NCBI RefSeq assembly: GCF_027942865.1
Contig: NC_134520.1
Span: 1,796,501 to 1,860,500 of the forward strand
Length of the DNA: 64,000 bases
Source: Odontesthes bonariensis
Taxonomy: Eukaryota > Chordata > Actinopteri > Atheriniformes > Atherinopsidae
Direction: 5' to 3'
Part shown: positions 1-12,100 of the stretch, in pieces
How positions within the stretch are numbered: position 1 is the first letter of the stretch
How the letters are laid out: every line of letters begins with the position of its first letter
Position numbers and translations under genes: made by a program
The notes under the pieces: generated by a model
Told to the model about the DNA's origin: nothing
Seen by the model: only the letters and a program-made list of their open reading frames with translations
The model's database searches: none

Positions 1-1440
1 CCTTGTCCAGTCCTATAACTTGTGAGCAGTAGCCCCCACAGATCAGACATGTTTGTATCAGCATATCTATCAGATTCTGCATCAGATTGAGATCTGGGTA
101 ATCCAAGTCAACACCTTGAACTCTTTGTCTTCATACTATTCCTGAGCATTTTTTTTTTTACTTTGGCAGGTGTAGATCACAATGCTGCTATCAAGGAGTA
201 GAGTCACTCTGATGAGCCGGCTGTGACTTCAACACTGTTTAGGTGTGTGTGAAAGTAACATCCACATGAATACCAGGACTCCAATCTTCTGGGATAAAGG
301 TAGAAAAGCATCGGCACATAAAGAAAGCTAATTTATTAATAAGCCAACAGCTCATCAGACCAATACAGAATATGGTACGCAGTGATTTTAAAGGATGGGA
401 CTCGGGTCCATCATCAGGACTGAGCACACAAACTCAACTCTGGTCAGAGTTAAACTCTTAGTATTGAATAAACATGGCTAAACTTAATCCCTGGATTTCA
501 CAAGTTTGGAGAGTTTGTACCAGTTGGTTATTTTGTAACTAACTACACTTGTTGAGTTTTTCTACTGAAGGCAGGCTATACCAAGTGGAAAAAAACACAG
601 ATAAAGGTCATTCTGCCTCTGGGAAAAATGACACAATCTTATGATGATGACTTTCACATTTAATTAGTTTGAAAAGGGACTGTGAAATTGTTGGGGTGTG
701 CAATAGCCTATTATACCAAAAAGGACCAACCACATTTGCAAAACAACAGCAAAAAGTCCACAGGACACACGCGGATCCCTGCAATTTAGCAGAAATCACA
801 CAACTGACTGCTTCAAGCACAGTGCTGGACTTTGGATGACGCTCTAGTATAGATTTTGCGCTTTTCAAACCGTCTGCTGTACATCTAGATGAAGTTGAGC
901 GCGCAGCCAGGTCGGAGCGCGCACGCACATTTCCTGCGCACTACTGCAGCCTGGTTACAGTGTGACGCACCCATCAGAGCCTCGGTCACGTAAAACAAAC
1001 AACAAATTTCCCTTCACTTTGGAGGTGAAAGGCAGGCTCTGGGCCACTGCTGACTGACACATTTGCTACGTTTTCAAAAACTAAATCTTTCAGTAAATCT
1101 GAAGTAATTAAACATACATAATATCTCAGAAGGCAATAGCGAGTTTACTGACGTCAGACGGGATGCCGCACGCGCACGCGCATGCTGGTGATTTGTGCTC
1201 CGATTAGGTCATCCGACCTAAGACCGCCCCCTCATGTACAACATAACGTATATATGAACATATATATATATATATATATATAATTTTTTTTTTTTTTATC
1301 AATTTAGAGTTCAATCAAATCACACAAATCAATCACTCGTTCGTTGAAACACCCCCTCGCTCATCTCATCCATAGACTGTACACAGTTTATGGTCTCTTC
1401 CATGTAGGAGAGAAAAAAATGAGCTATGCCATGGGTCTCC
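1..1440. other. Upstream intergenic region, no gene recognised
   Basis: No coding exon or known repeat is recognisable here. About 890-1220 is richer in CpG and GC than the rest and holds the CRE palindrome at 1149-1156; it could be a distal promoter or enhancer of FMO gene 1, or the 5' end of a neighbour on the other strand. An (AT)n run lies at about 1258-1281, followed by a poly-T tract. Several open frames of 60-106 codons exist but show no recognisable domain. Confidence 0.5.
1149..1156. promoter_or_regulatory. Perfect CRE palindrome (TGACGTCA)
   Basis: The 8-bp consensus site for CREB/ATF bZIP factors is present exactly, in a CpG-rich stretch about 300 bp upstream of the TATA box of FMO gene 1. 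The motif is seen directly. A regulatory role for gene 1 is inferred from position only. Confidence 0.4.
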
Positions 1441-1447
1441 GTCTCAG

Positions 1448-1454
1448 TATAAAA
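1448..1454 (+). promoter_or_regulatory. TATA box of FMO gene 1
   Basis: TATAAAA lies 58 bp upstream of a good splice donor (CACAAG|gtaaga after 1512), the spacing expected of a TATA box with a short non-coding first exon. The first coding exon of FMO gene 1 begins about 1.4 kb further on, after a strong pyrimidine tract and a CAG acceptor. Vertebrate FMO genes usually have a non-coding exon 1, which fits. Confidence 0.6.
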
Positions 1455-1477
1455 GTCGGTGCTCTGATTATTCTCGT

Positions 1478-1512
1478 CCCTCTTTCCAGACACAAGCCAA
1501 CAAACACACAAG
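1478..1512 (+). other. Predicted non-coding exon 1 of FMO gene 1
   Basis: The 5' edge is estimated as about 30 bp after the TATA box; the 3' edge is the donor CACAAG|gtaaga. It would join the acceptor ending at 2886 (pyrimidine tract, ttgcag) to give a short leader before the ATG at 2894. The donor and acceptor are seen; the start site is inferred. Confidence 0.5.
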
Positions 1513-2893
1513 GTAAGAAAAACAGCTCGGTTTATCTACTGCACACAACTAGTGTTCATGTTTACATCTGTCACAGATGCTAAATTAATAGTTTTTATCT
1601 TGTAAAATGGTTTTGACTTTAAACTTAGATTTTAAGACACCAAAGAGGAATAGTTTAGATAAATAATCTTTTGGGGCATTTACCATGAAACTGTCCCACT
1701 TCAATCGTTTTCTTTCAGTTGACTGACAAATCTTCAAAAGGTTTCACGGGGGCATATTGAATGAATTTAGGGTATTTCTAAAATATAACTGAATTATGCT
1801 ATTATTAGTGATACTTTTTAAACCAAACCTGAAATATATCTCAATTAATTGTGAATACAAAGTATATATCCCTCTTGTTTTTTCATAATGATTGATAAAT
1901 GTTATTGATTCTTTAAGTTGCAAAATGATTTCCTTTTTGGGATTAATAAAGAATTCAATTCAATATCTTCACTTTCGTTTCTAACCTCTGCATCTATGCG
2001 AGACTAACTCTTATGTGATTGCTGTGGGGAGATTTATCAAATGGAAGGTTGGATTGAAGAAAGTTGTCAAAAAAATGGAAGCCAAACCAAGTCTATAAAA
2101 AAACAAGGTTTCTCATATTTCTAAATAATTGCACAGATTTGGCTGTATTTGGAGTATTTTACCTCCAGAAGGTCAATCCAAAGTTTCTATGATCTCCCAG
2201 CAAAATCCCTGTTGGCCTTCATGCAGGTTCTGCCAAAGTTTTACGACTAAAAGTGCAATCAAAGTTATAGCGGCGCAGAAAGCTGAGAGTGTAGGAGCAT
2301 AAGCAGCGGCAGCAGATGTCAGTGTTTATCCAGTATCTTCGAAGCCATTAGTGAAAACCAGTGCGAGTAATCAGCAACAGTTTACTCACCAGAGGTGTAA
2401 GGAGTATACTTCCAAGGAGTATGCATTATGAAATATCTAGCTATTGCAGGATGGAGAGATAACCAAAGTGGCTGTTCTCTGTTAAGCCTGATGTCATAGA
2501 TTTAAAATGAGAGATTAAAATTCCAAAAAAAAGGCATTAGAGAACAGAACTCTATTGTAATTATTCATCGTGGTCATATGTATTTATGTTGCATGTGACA
2601 AAACAGGTGACAGAGAGGATCACTTAAAGCAAATTCAAAAAGTTAAAGAATTGCAAATCAAAAAAGGAAGACTTTGTCCTTGTTATCATTGTAAAAGGTT
2701 CTACAACAGCACTTGTGTTTCTTAAATATCATAATCTGAAGAATGAGTCATCACTTCAATAGAAAATTGGACTGACTGACGATAAGCAAAGCTTAAATCA
2801 GCTGTTCGGCACAGAATTGTTCCTGCTTTACTGGAAGATACAGAATGGTGTCTTGGGTTTCCACTTTCTGCTTTCTTCTGTTGCAGCTCCATC

Positions 2894-3684
2894 ATGGCCC
2901 ACAGAGTAGCAGTGATCGGGGCAGGCCCCTCCGGTCTGACCAGCATAAAGGCTTGTCTGGATGAGGGCATGGAGCCAACCTGCTTTGAAAGCAGCGATGA
3001 CATCGGTGGACTGTGGAAGTTCAAGGCAAGACTTCTCTCGAACAGCAAAAAAACTGTTGAAAAGTTTCATTTTTCTTGCTTGTTTTTAGGCCTGTTGTTT
3101 TCCACGAGAAGAGCAGAATTATACAACCTTTTTTAAAATCATTTCTTTTAATATTAGTCACGTGAAATTCTTCTTTACAGGAAGTCTCAGAGCCCAACAG
3201 GGCCAGCATCTATCGCTCCCTAACTATCAACGTGTGGAAAGAGATGATGTGCTACAGTGACTTCCCCATCCCAGCTGATTACCCCAACTACATGCACCAC
3301 TCTAAAATCCTGAAATACTTCAGGATGTATGCAGAGCACTTTAAACTACTGGAGCACATTCGCTTCCAGGTAAGTGTAGACAAAGAACAGAATCGGATTT
3401 TGAAAATCTTACTGCTGTTAATTCCCATATCCTGACTTGTCATCTATATTTTCCATCCCTTAGACCTCAGTTAAGAGAGTAATGCAGAGACCTGACTTCT
3501 CTCGCACTGGTCAATGGGAAGTGGTAATAGAGAATAAAGATGGACAAGAGGAGAGGCAAATCTTTGATGCAGTTATTTGCTGCTCAGGTCACTTCAACTA
3601 TCCCAACTTGCCTCTCAAAGACTTCCCAGGTAAGTACAAGGTACGCCATTGCATGATGCCACAGTGTCTTTACCGATAAGCATG

Positions 3685-3715
<31 letters not shown>

Positions 3716-6700
3716 CTTGGTTTTATATAGCGCCTTTCAAGTAACCCAAGGTCGCTTAATGATGAAACAAGCTTTTGTTCTAATGTGTTGCAGGAATTGA
3801 TACATTTGAAGGAAAGTACTCCCACAGTTGGGACTACAAGGGGCCTGAGGACATGTATGGGAAGAGAGTGGTGGTCATTGGCGTTGGGAACTCAGGAAGT
3901 GACATAGCTGTGGAGAGCAGCAGAGTTGCAGAGCAGGTTGGGAAGTTTTTCGGACTGACAACATCCTCTTGTCATTTCCATTTCCTATGAAGGGCTGTTT
4001 CCAAAAAACTGTATTTTTATTTTTTTTTAGTAGATAGTTAGTTTTTTTTCCTGTATTTTTGTCCCTTGAGTAAAAGGCACTGTGATAATGACAGATCTGC
4101 TGTCCTTCCTACTCATATGCCGCAGGTATATCTGAGTACTCGCAGTGGTGCCTGGGTCATCCGCCAGGTTTCTGACAATGGCCTGCCAGTGGACAGGTTC
4201 AACACACGCTTTGTCAATCTGGTGTTCAAGCTGTTGCCCATGAGTTTACTTAATTGGTTTGGTGAGACAAAACTCAACGCCATGTATGATCATGCTATGT
4301 ATGGCCTCAAACCCAAACATAGGTACGAAATTAGAGGTTTTCTATTGTTTGTCACTTTGTAGTTACTCTCAAGTTGAATATGTCCTGCAGTATCAAAGAA
4401 TTGTTGTACGTCAATTAAGTTTTAGCATTGTGTGTATAAAAACACTTGGATGTAATGCTAAAGAGGAATCCTCTAAGCTCTTTTTTGAGATCTGTCTGAC
4501 AAAAAGCTCTCAAATGGAAATCCTCTGATTATTTCTCTCAAATTTAAACAAATGTTAGTGCAGAGTTTGCATGCCCTCCTTGTGTTTCTGAATGCATGTT
4601 TTTTGGGATGATCTAATTTCCATCTGAATTTCACAGATATGTGGCCAAATGGGTAATTTGTTCATAACCTTAAATAACCCATAGCGGTTCTTCAAAACTG
4701 CTCCCTCTACAGTCGACAAAAGGAAATACAACTTCTACATTACATTACGGTCATTTTGCAGACGCTTTTAACCAAAGCGACTTACAATAAGTGCGTTCAA
4801 CATCGGTAGGCAAAACATTTCAGAGAAAACATCATTTTCAAGTGTTTCCCTGATCAAGCCTCAAAATCAATTAGTCAGGGGTTGAAAAAACAAAACTACT
4901 TAGTTATAGTTAGAAAACAATAATATGTAGGGCCAAAATACATTCTTTATACAACACTACCATCACCTTGATATACATTATTTTGCTCGGTTGCTTTGGT
5001 GACATGTCAAACACAATGCAAGATGATACTTCTCACTTACTCATTTGGTTTAGACAACAACATTGTGTGGTAAAAAAATAAAAAATGCTTGGTTATGGTG
5101 TAAAGAAACATTGTTAGAACTTAAATATATTCTTTTTACTGTGTTGTCTTAATGGATCCCATTTTGACATTTAACTGCAGTTACTCTCATAATCAGTAAA
5201 AGCTGCATATCTTTGAAATTATATGTTGTGACCGCCTGCATTTAAAAAAGAAGAAATAAAGAACAAAGGTGCCATTTTGTCAATGATGATCTAATAAACT
5301 AACTGTGCGGTTATGCATTATAGATGGTGGGTGGTTGATCTTAAAATAATTATATGAACGTCTGTGTTTTTATTCCTTCTCATATGCTGCAAAAAAATGT
5401 AGGAGTTAGCTCTGTATCTGCTAGAATATTGTGTTTTTTTTAAATGAACAACCATTCTTTTGTCAGAGTATTTGATTGTGGATCAATCCTACTATCCAAA
5501 TCTATCTCTCCTCCATCCTGTCACCGCCACAGGCTTTTCAGCCAGACTCCAGTGATCAACGACGACCTGCCCTTCAAGATTTTGTCAGGCTCAGTCATCG
5601 TCAAACCAAATGTGAAGGAGATCCGTGGGTCCACCGTGATGTTTGATGATGGCAGCTCTGTGGAAAATGTCAGAGAACCATATTATATCTTATTCCTTAA
5701 AGTCCCCCTCTGCTGAAAATTAACTTTTTTCATCCGCATTTCATGACAAGAAAACAGCAAATCAAAAATCAGTCTCAGTGCAATAGCTAAAGATTTGGCT
5801 TTGAATCTGCAGATCACCACTGAAAGTCTCAGAAAGTAAATTTCAGACAGCCTTATGTTCTTTGAAGACTATGTATAGTGTGGCTAATTGGCTGCTATGC
5901 ATATACTGTGAGGAAAAGATGAGATAAGGAGCTAGTGAGTATAGTTAGTTAATACAGGGCAGGTGAAGAACACAGCAAAAGCAAGACTGAGCAAGGACTC
6001 ATCTAGCACTTGACGAGCCACTGGAAGCAGTGAGGAGCTTGCTCTACTTGCTTCTGATTGAACTGGAGCTAACCGGTGAAGCCACCAGCTGTGGGAGTGC
6101 CAGGTTTTATAGGCCAGGGAAAAGGCTTGGCTCCTTGAGCAAGCAGTTTCAACGATTAGCAAGCTTCTGGTCAGCTCATGGTCCGGGCAAGGCATAGTCC
6201 CTGCTAGCTCCCAGCTAGCCAGGCACGCAACAAGGAGGGCTGGTGTCATCTGCTGATGGGTAGAGATGTGGGCTGAGCCATATCAGCATATTCAAACATC
6301 CCCATTGCCTGAACAAGGAAAAAGAAAAAGATGGGTAGAGTCATATCCTGGTAAAAACTTTGAAATGTACAATTTGTAGGTAGACAGATGAGTTTGTATA
6401 TGATTTATGACTGCCACATAGAGACTTTAAGTAGTTAAGTTCATAACTTCCAGAATGACTTTAGAACAGGTTCTTACAGAATATCTTCTTCATTACAGGT
6501 GGATAGGATTGTGTTTGCCACAGGGTACAACTACGATTTCCCCTATTTGCCAAAAATAGTCATGTACAAGTCTGGGCATCGTGTGGGTCTGTACAAGCAT
6601 GTTTTCCCTCCAAAACTGGAGCATCCCACCCTGGCCATTGTGGGTTTCATCCATTCTGATGGATCCATTATGCCACAGGCTGAAATGCAAGCCCGCTTTG

Positions 6701-8002
6701 TCTCACGTGTCTTCAAAGGTGAGGATGCACTTAAATAAAGAACGTTCTCGAGAATATTACAATCAAATACTTTGTTATGTTTCACAAGTACATGTCAGCT
6801 TTCTGTTTTTGAACCCTCAGGACATAAGAAGCTGCCCTCAATCAAGGCCATGGTCAAGGCTGTTGACAAGGACACCAAGAACATTGAGAAAAAGTATGAA
6901 CAAATCATTTCTCTTTATGAAGGGATTGTTTTTAATCATTTAGTGAATCATAACCAGCACAAAGATTGAAAAATGTCACTGTCAATATTCTTAACAAAGT
7001 CATATGGCTCTCCTTTGAATTTTCTTTTACTTCAGTGTGTTATGCAGTGTTTGGGAAGATATTCTCTCCCACAGAAAAGGCTTATCCCAAGCAGCCTGAC
7101 ATCCTTTATTTTAAGTCCATATTTTTCTTCCTTTTCTTACAGACTTCACCCTGAAAAAACATTTGGCATCCCTCAAAGAAACAATAACCATGTGTCTTAT
7201 ACCTCTCAGCTCACCTATCTGAACAGACGGGGAACTTACAAAGTCCTGCTGTCCAGTTTCATGTTTAGGAAATACTTAATCAGGAAACTTTCTGGAAGAC
7301 CCCCCACAAATAAAATTACCAATCTGTTCATGTGCATAATATGAGCTCTTTAATGGATAAATGCTAAGTTGTGTAATTTATTCTGTAAATAAGATGCCAA
7401 GGCCTGAGAGTAAAGCTTCTACAGTACTGTTCAACAGTATCTTTCATTGTCTTATCCTTTCTACAGCTACGTTGTGTCAAAGCTGACACCCCTGCAGGTG
7501 GAGTTTGTTGAGTACATGGATGACCTTGCAAAGGAAATCAAAGTGCAGCCAAGTCTCCTCTGGCTCTTCTTAACAGACTACCCACTGTTTAAAAGGGTTT
7601 TTTGGGGGCCTCTCACCGCTTACCAGTACCGGCTGATGGGACCAGGAAAATGGGAGGGGGCACGCAAGGCAATCTTCACCCAGTTGGACCGCATATACGA
7701 GCCCCTGAAAACTAGACAGGTCTGAAATGAGCATCATTTTATCTTCATTCCAGAAGTTTTAAGAGTGACTCATGCTAGATACACAGGCGAGTCTGTCAGA
7801 GCTTTACGTTTTCTGACATGCAGTGGATAATCTTCTTACATGTGTCTTCTAGCTGAATGCACAACAGGGTTCAGCCACAGGCCGCCTGATGAAGTTGAGC
7901 TTGACTATCATGGCTGGAGGAGCCGCTCTCTACTACATTCAAGTTCACAACCTAAACAGCATCTCCACCCTGCTGTCAAAGCTCCGTCCACAAACAGTTT
8001 GA
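2894..8002 (+). CDS. fmo: Flavin-containing monooxygenase, paralogue 1 (intact, 10 coding exons)
   Basis: FAD- and NADPH-dependent microsomal monooxygenase that oxygenates N- and S-nucleophiles. Coding exons: 2894-3025, 3181-3369, 3464-3629, 3794-3936, 4126-4322, 5533-5668, 6499-6718, 6821-6893, 7467-7719, 7853-8002; 1659 nt, 552 aa. The frame is continuous across all joins. Visible motifs: GAGPSG at residues 9-14 (FAD), [11 protein letters not shown] at 167-177 (FMO fingerprint FxGxxxHxxxY), GVGNSG at 192-197 (NADPH) and FATGY at 327-331. Exon sizes match the vertebrate FMO plan except that the 356-nt exon 7 is split 136+220 and the tail is a separate exon. The tail has a hydrophobic stretch (about [15 protein letters not shown]) suited to ER membrane anchoring. 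The first intron after the ATG exon uses a GC donor. Start: the ATG lies 7 nt after the acceptor and gives the standard FMO N-terminus. Closest to the FMO5/FMO2-like fish group by impression; orthology is not settled. Confidence 0.93.
3683..3765. repeat. (TAA)n microsatellite plus short interspersed repeat, intron of FMO gene 1
   Basis: About nine ATA/TAA units are followed by a segment containing tatatagcgcctttcaag and ccaaggtcgc. A related segment recurs at 8098-8165 in the 3' region of the same gene, also next to AATAATAAT repeats. This looks like the 3' tail of a widespread fish retroposon; the family was not determined. Confidence 0.6.
4735..4810. repeat. Interspersed repeat fragment (fish 'cagacgcttt..aaagcgacttac' type), intron of FMO gene 1
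   Basis: Contains cagacgctttt followed by ccaaagcgacttacaataag after a ttacattac run, a combination common in teleost genomes. It lies in the large intron (4323-5532), the rest of which shows nothing recognisable. Confidence 0.55.
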
Positions 8003-8800
8003 ATGAAACAGGAGCCTCATGTGTCATCTTGTGACTCTGTCCATATCATTTACCACTTATTGCCATAACTGTCAGTGTATAACAGTGTGCTTTGTATGAT
8101 AATAATAATGACAATAATACATTTTATTTGGAGGCGCCTTTCAAGTCACCCAAGGTCACCTTACAAAAAATAAAAGCATGAAAAATAAAAGATAAAAAAT
8201 AATAAAACATTTTTTAAATCATATTATATACTGCAACTCATTTTACAGTCACGTAAAACACTGACAACTCAACCTGTTTTTAGAGAAGCTGCAGAAAGTG
8301 TTTATATTTTTTAAAGTACTGAAACCATTTTTACAGTTCATGAGCAGGGACAATACACGTGAAGCAGGATGTAGATGGAGATGAAGTAGTGTTTAAGGTG
8401 TGGTCCCGCTCCTGAACTTCAGCTAATAATTTTCATCACCAAAGATATGCTGCTATTTTGATATGGTGCTGACTTTCTCCTGACCATTCTGTTTGTGTTG
8501 AAGAAATTGTTGCCCTAACCTGACAAACTCACACCAAACTGAGTCTCATCTTATCACCTGCCCCAGAATTCCATTTGTGATTTAGACCCCACTTAGACGA
8601 TGCATCCATCCTCTCTACCCTGTGTTGTAGTTTGTGCTACTGCTGATGACATGTCAATTCTCAGCTTGGACGCTGCATCACTGTCATAGATATCAAAATT
8701 GTCATAGAAATTAAATCACATTTTTCAAAAAGATGAATAAAGTGAGACTGGAAACTCCAACACACGTCTTTTGTCGATTTATTCAGGTGAGGAACTCAAG
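8003..8800 (+). other. 3' untranslated region and downstream of FMO gene 1
   Basis: Follows the stop codon in exon 10. 8098-8210 is an interspersed repeat (gcgcctttcaagtcaccc core) followed by A-rich sequence with several AATAAA matches. A cleaner AATAAA at 8736-8741 lies beyond the repeat and is a plausible polyadenylation signal. The mRNA end cannot be decided from sequence alone. Confidence 0.45.
8736..8741 (+). terminator. Candidate polyadenylation signal AATAAA, FMO gene 1
   Basis: Exact AATAAA about 730 bp after the stop codon of exon 10 and outside the A-rich repeat at 8160-8215. Other AATAAA matches lie within that repeat, so this choice is a judgement. Confidence 0.35.
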
Positions 8801-9148
8801 ATGAGGGAGTGTCCTGACACCATAAAGGCTTGATAGTAAGGGGAAAGCTAAAGAGATGATAAAGACCTGGTTATACGGGTTCCACTTGTGGCGTGGTTTC
8901 TATGGTTTCCAACTGTACCAAAGCCAGAACAAGATGCAAGGATCCGAGAACAAAAACAAGTTCATTGACAGAGACTATCTCTGACCTTCCAGTCCTTCAT
9001 TACCGCAACTCGCTTCGGCAACATGAGGCATCAGATTAGTACAGTATATATAAAATGAGAACAAAGTATGGGTTAAGCACAAAACTCATATATAGATATT
9101 TTCCATAACACATATAGTAAAAAGTCATGCACTTTAACCTTTCAACCT

Positions 9149-12100
9149 ATTCAATTCAATTCAATTAATTTTTATTTATATAGCGCCAAATACAACAAAT
9201 GTCATCTCAAGGCACTTAGATAGTAAGTCCAATTCAAGCCAATTGGAATTCAATTAATTAATAATAATCATAATTCATAAAATAATCCAAGTCGTTCATA
9301 TAGAGCCAATTCAAAAACAATTTCCTAGCTAAGAAAACCAACAGATTACACTGAAAACTTTTTGTTTTTCGGTCCAATCTCCCGGCCTGAGCGTGCGCGG
9401 CAGCGGCACTGTAACACCATTCAAAGGATATCTGTTGGAACAGGGAAACACGAGTTAATGACCACAATAATGTCACATATACATAAAGAGAGTAAAGTGA
9501 GGAAAGGTGTGACAGATGAGGCCCCCCAGCAGTCTAGGCCTATAGCAGCTTAACTATGGGATGTTTCAGGATTACCTGAGCCATCCCTATTCAAGGTAAA
9601 CACAAGAAACTTGTGCTAACGAAAAAATAAAAAAAAAAATAAATAAAGGACCAGACTCAGTAAGTAATTCCCTATACTCCCTATATAGATCTGCTCCTCA
9701 CACCACAACAACCATCTTTTTACAGCCACAAGCTACCTCAGCCTCTCACCAACTGCACACCAGTCACAGCGGGGTGGGGATGCAAACCCTGGTTCGGGTA
9801 GGGGGAGAAATAAAAGAGGTAAGATAAGCGGGAATGGGATTCAAACCCTGGTTCGGGTAGGGGGTAATGAAAGTATAGAGGGTGCCAGAGGTGGAGGCAG
9901 AACAAGACACACTAGCAGATACACTATCAGATTCAACAGACCTAACTATAAGCTTTATAAAAAAGGAAAGTTTTAAGCCTGGTCTTAAAAGTGGAAAGGG
10001 TGTCTGCTTCCCGGACATTTACTGGCAGCTTATTCCACAATAGAGGGGCCTGATAACTGAAGGCTCTGCCTCCCATTCTACTTTTAGAAACTCTGGGAAC
10101 CTCAAGTAAACCTGCAGTTTGGGAATGAAGTGCTCTGTTAGGAAAATATCTTACAATGAGATCTTTAAGATATGATGGAGCTCGGTCATTAAGAGCTTTA
10201 TATGTAAGGAGAAGAATCTTAAATTCTATTCTGAATTTAACAGGGAGCCAATGAAGAGAAGCTAAAACTGGAGAAATATGATCTCTCCTGTTAGTTCTCG
10301 TCAAAACTCTGGCTGCAGCATTTTGGATCAACTGAAGGCTTTTCAGAGAATATGTGGAACAGCCCAATAATAAAGAATTACAGTAGTCCAATCTTGAAGT
10401 AACAAATGCATGAATTAGTTTTTCTGCATCACTCTGAGACAAGATGTTCTTGATTTTAACAATATTACGACGATGAAAGAAGGCAGTCCTAGAAACCTGT
10501 TTTATATGCGAGTCAAATGATAGGTTCTGGTCAAAAATAACTCCAAGGTTCCTCACTGTAGAACTAGAAGCCAAGGAAATACCATCTAGAGTAACTATAT
10601 AGCTAGACAATTTCTCCCTGAAACGCTCAGGTCCAAAGATAACGACTTCAGTTTTGTCTGAATTTAGAAGCAGACAGTTCTGAGTCATCCAGGTCTTTAT
10701 GTCTTTAAGACATGCTTGTAGTCTGACCAACCTATTGGGTTCATCTGGTTTTATAGATAAGTACAGCTGGGTATCATCAGCATAGCAATGGAAATTTATG
10801 CCATGCTGTCTAATAATGTTACCTAATGGAAGCATGTATAAAGTAAAAAGAATCGGTCCAAGCACAGAACCCTGAGGAACTCCATGACTTACTCTGGTGT
10901 GTGAGGAAGATTCTTCATTTACAAGAACAAACTGAAATCTATCAGATAAATATGACTTAAACCAGCCTAATGCAGTTCCTTTAATCCCAATAACATGTTC
11001 AAGTCTGTGTAATAAGATACTGTGATCGACCGTATCAAATGCAGCACTGAGATCCAAAAGGACAAGCACAGACACAAGTCCGCTATCAGAGGCTAAGAGG
11101 AGATCATTGGTAACTTTCAGCAGTGCAGTTTCTGTGCTATGATGCACTCTGAATCCTGACTGAAACTCTTCAAACAGATTATTTCTGTGTAAATGATCAC
11201 AAAGCTGAGCTGCAACTATTTTTTCAAGAACTTTAGACATAAAAGGGAGATTGGATATAGGTATATAATGAGCCAACACTTCTGAGTCAAGAGTAGGTTT
11301 TTTAAGTAAAGGTTTAATTACAGCAACCTTAAAAGTCTGAGGTACATATCCTGTCAACAAAGACAGATTGATCAAATCCAATATGGAAGTGTCAATTAAT
11401 GGGAAAACCTCCTTGAACAGTCTGGTTGGGATTGGGTCTAAAACACAAGTTGATGGTTTAGAAGAGACTATTGCTGTTGTTAGTTCAGAGAGATCAACTG
11501 GGCAGAAGCCGTCTAAATACAAATCAGGTTCTAAACATACTTCTAAAGCTGCTGTACTTGATGATACATCAGTGATAATAGTGGGAAGGACTCCATCAAT
11601 CTTCTCTCTGATAGAAACTATTTTATTAATAAAGAAGCTCATGAAATCATCACTGCTGAGGTTTAAAGGAATACCTGGCTCAGCAGAGCTCGGACTCTTT
11701 GTCAGACTGGCTACAGTGCTGAAGAGAAACCTGGGGTTGTTCTTATTCTCTTCTATCAATGATGAATAATAAGCAGTTCTAGCTTTACGAAGGGCTTTCT
11801 TATACATTGTTAAACTATCTTTCCAGACTAACTGAGACTCTTCTAAATTAGAGGAACACCACTGTCTCTCCAGCTTTCTTGCAGTCTGCTTTAAAGCACG
11901 CAGCTGTGAATTATACCAAGGAGCCAACCTCTTCTGACTGATTACCTTCCTTTTCAGAGGGGCAACATTGTCCAGTGCTGTACGCATTGAAACTATAGTG
12001 CTGTCAACAAGAGAGTCAAGTGCTGCTGGAGTAAAGTTTAGGTAGTCGTCCTCTGTCATATCTGCACATGGCAGTGAAGAAAAGGATGATGGAATTAATT

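Noticed and set aside
608..928. 106-codon open frame on the minus strand in the upstream region
   Set aside because: No recognisable domain, no splice or promoter support, CpG-rich local composition; treated as chance.
7467..7725. FMO gene 1 ending at the stop at 7723-7725
   Set aside because: The spliced alternative to 7853-8002 is in frame and supplies the hydrophobic FMO tail; the early stop is kept only as a possible intron-retention form.
11368..11769. 133-codon plus-strand frame inside L2 copy 1, repeated in copies 2 and 3
   Set aside because: Antisense shadow of ORF2, conserved only because ORF2 is.
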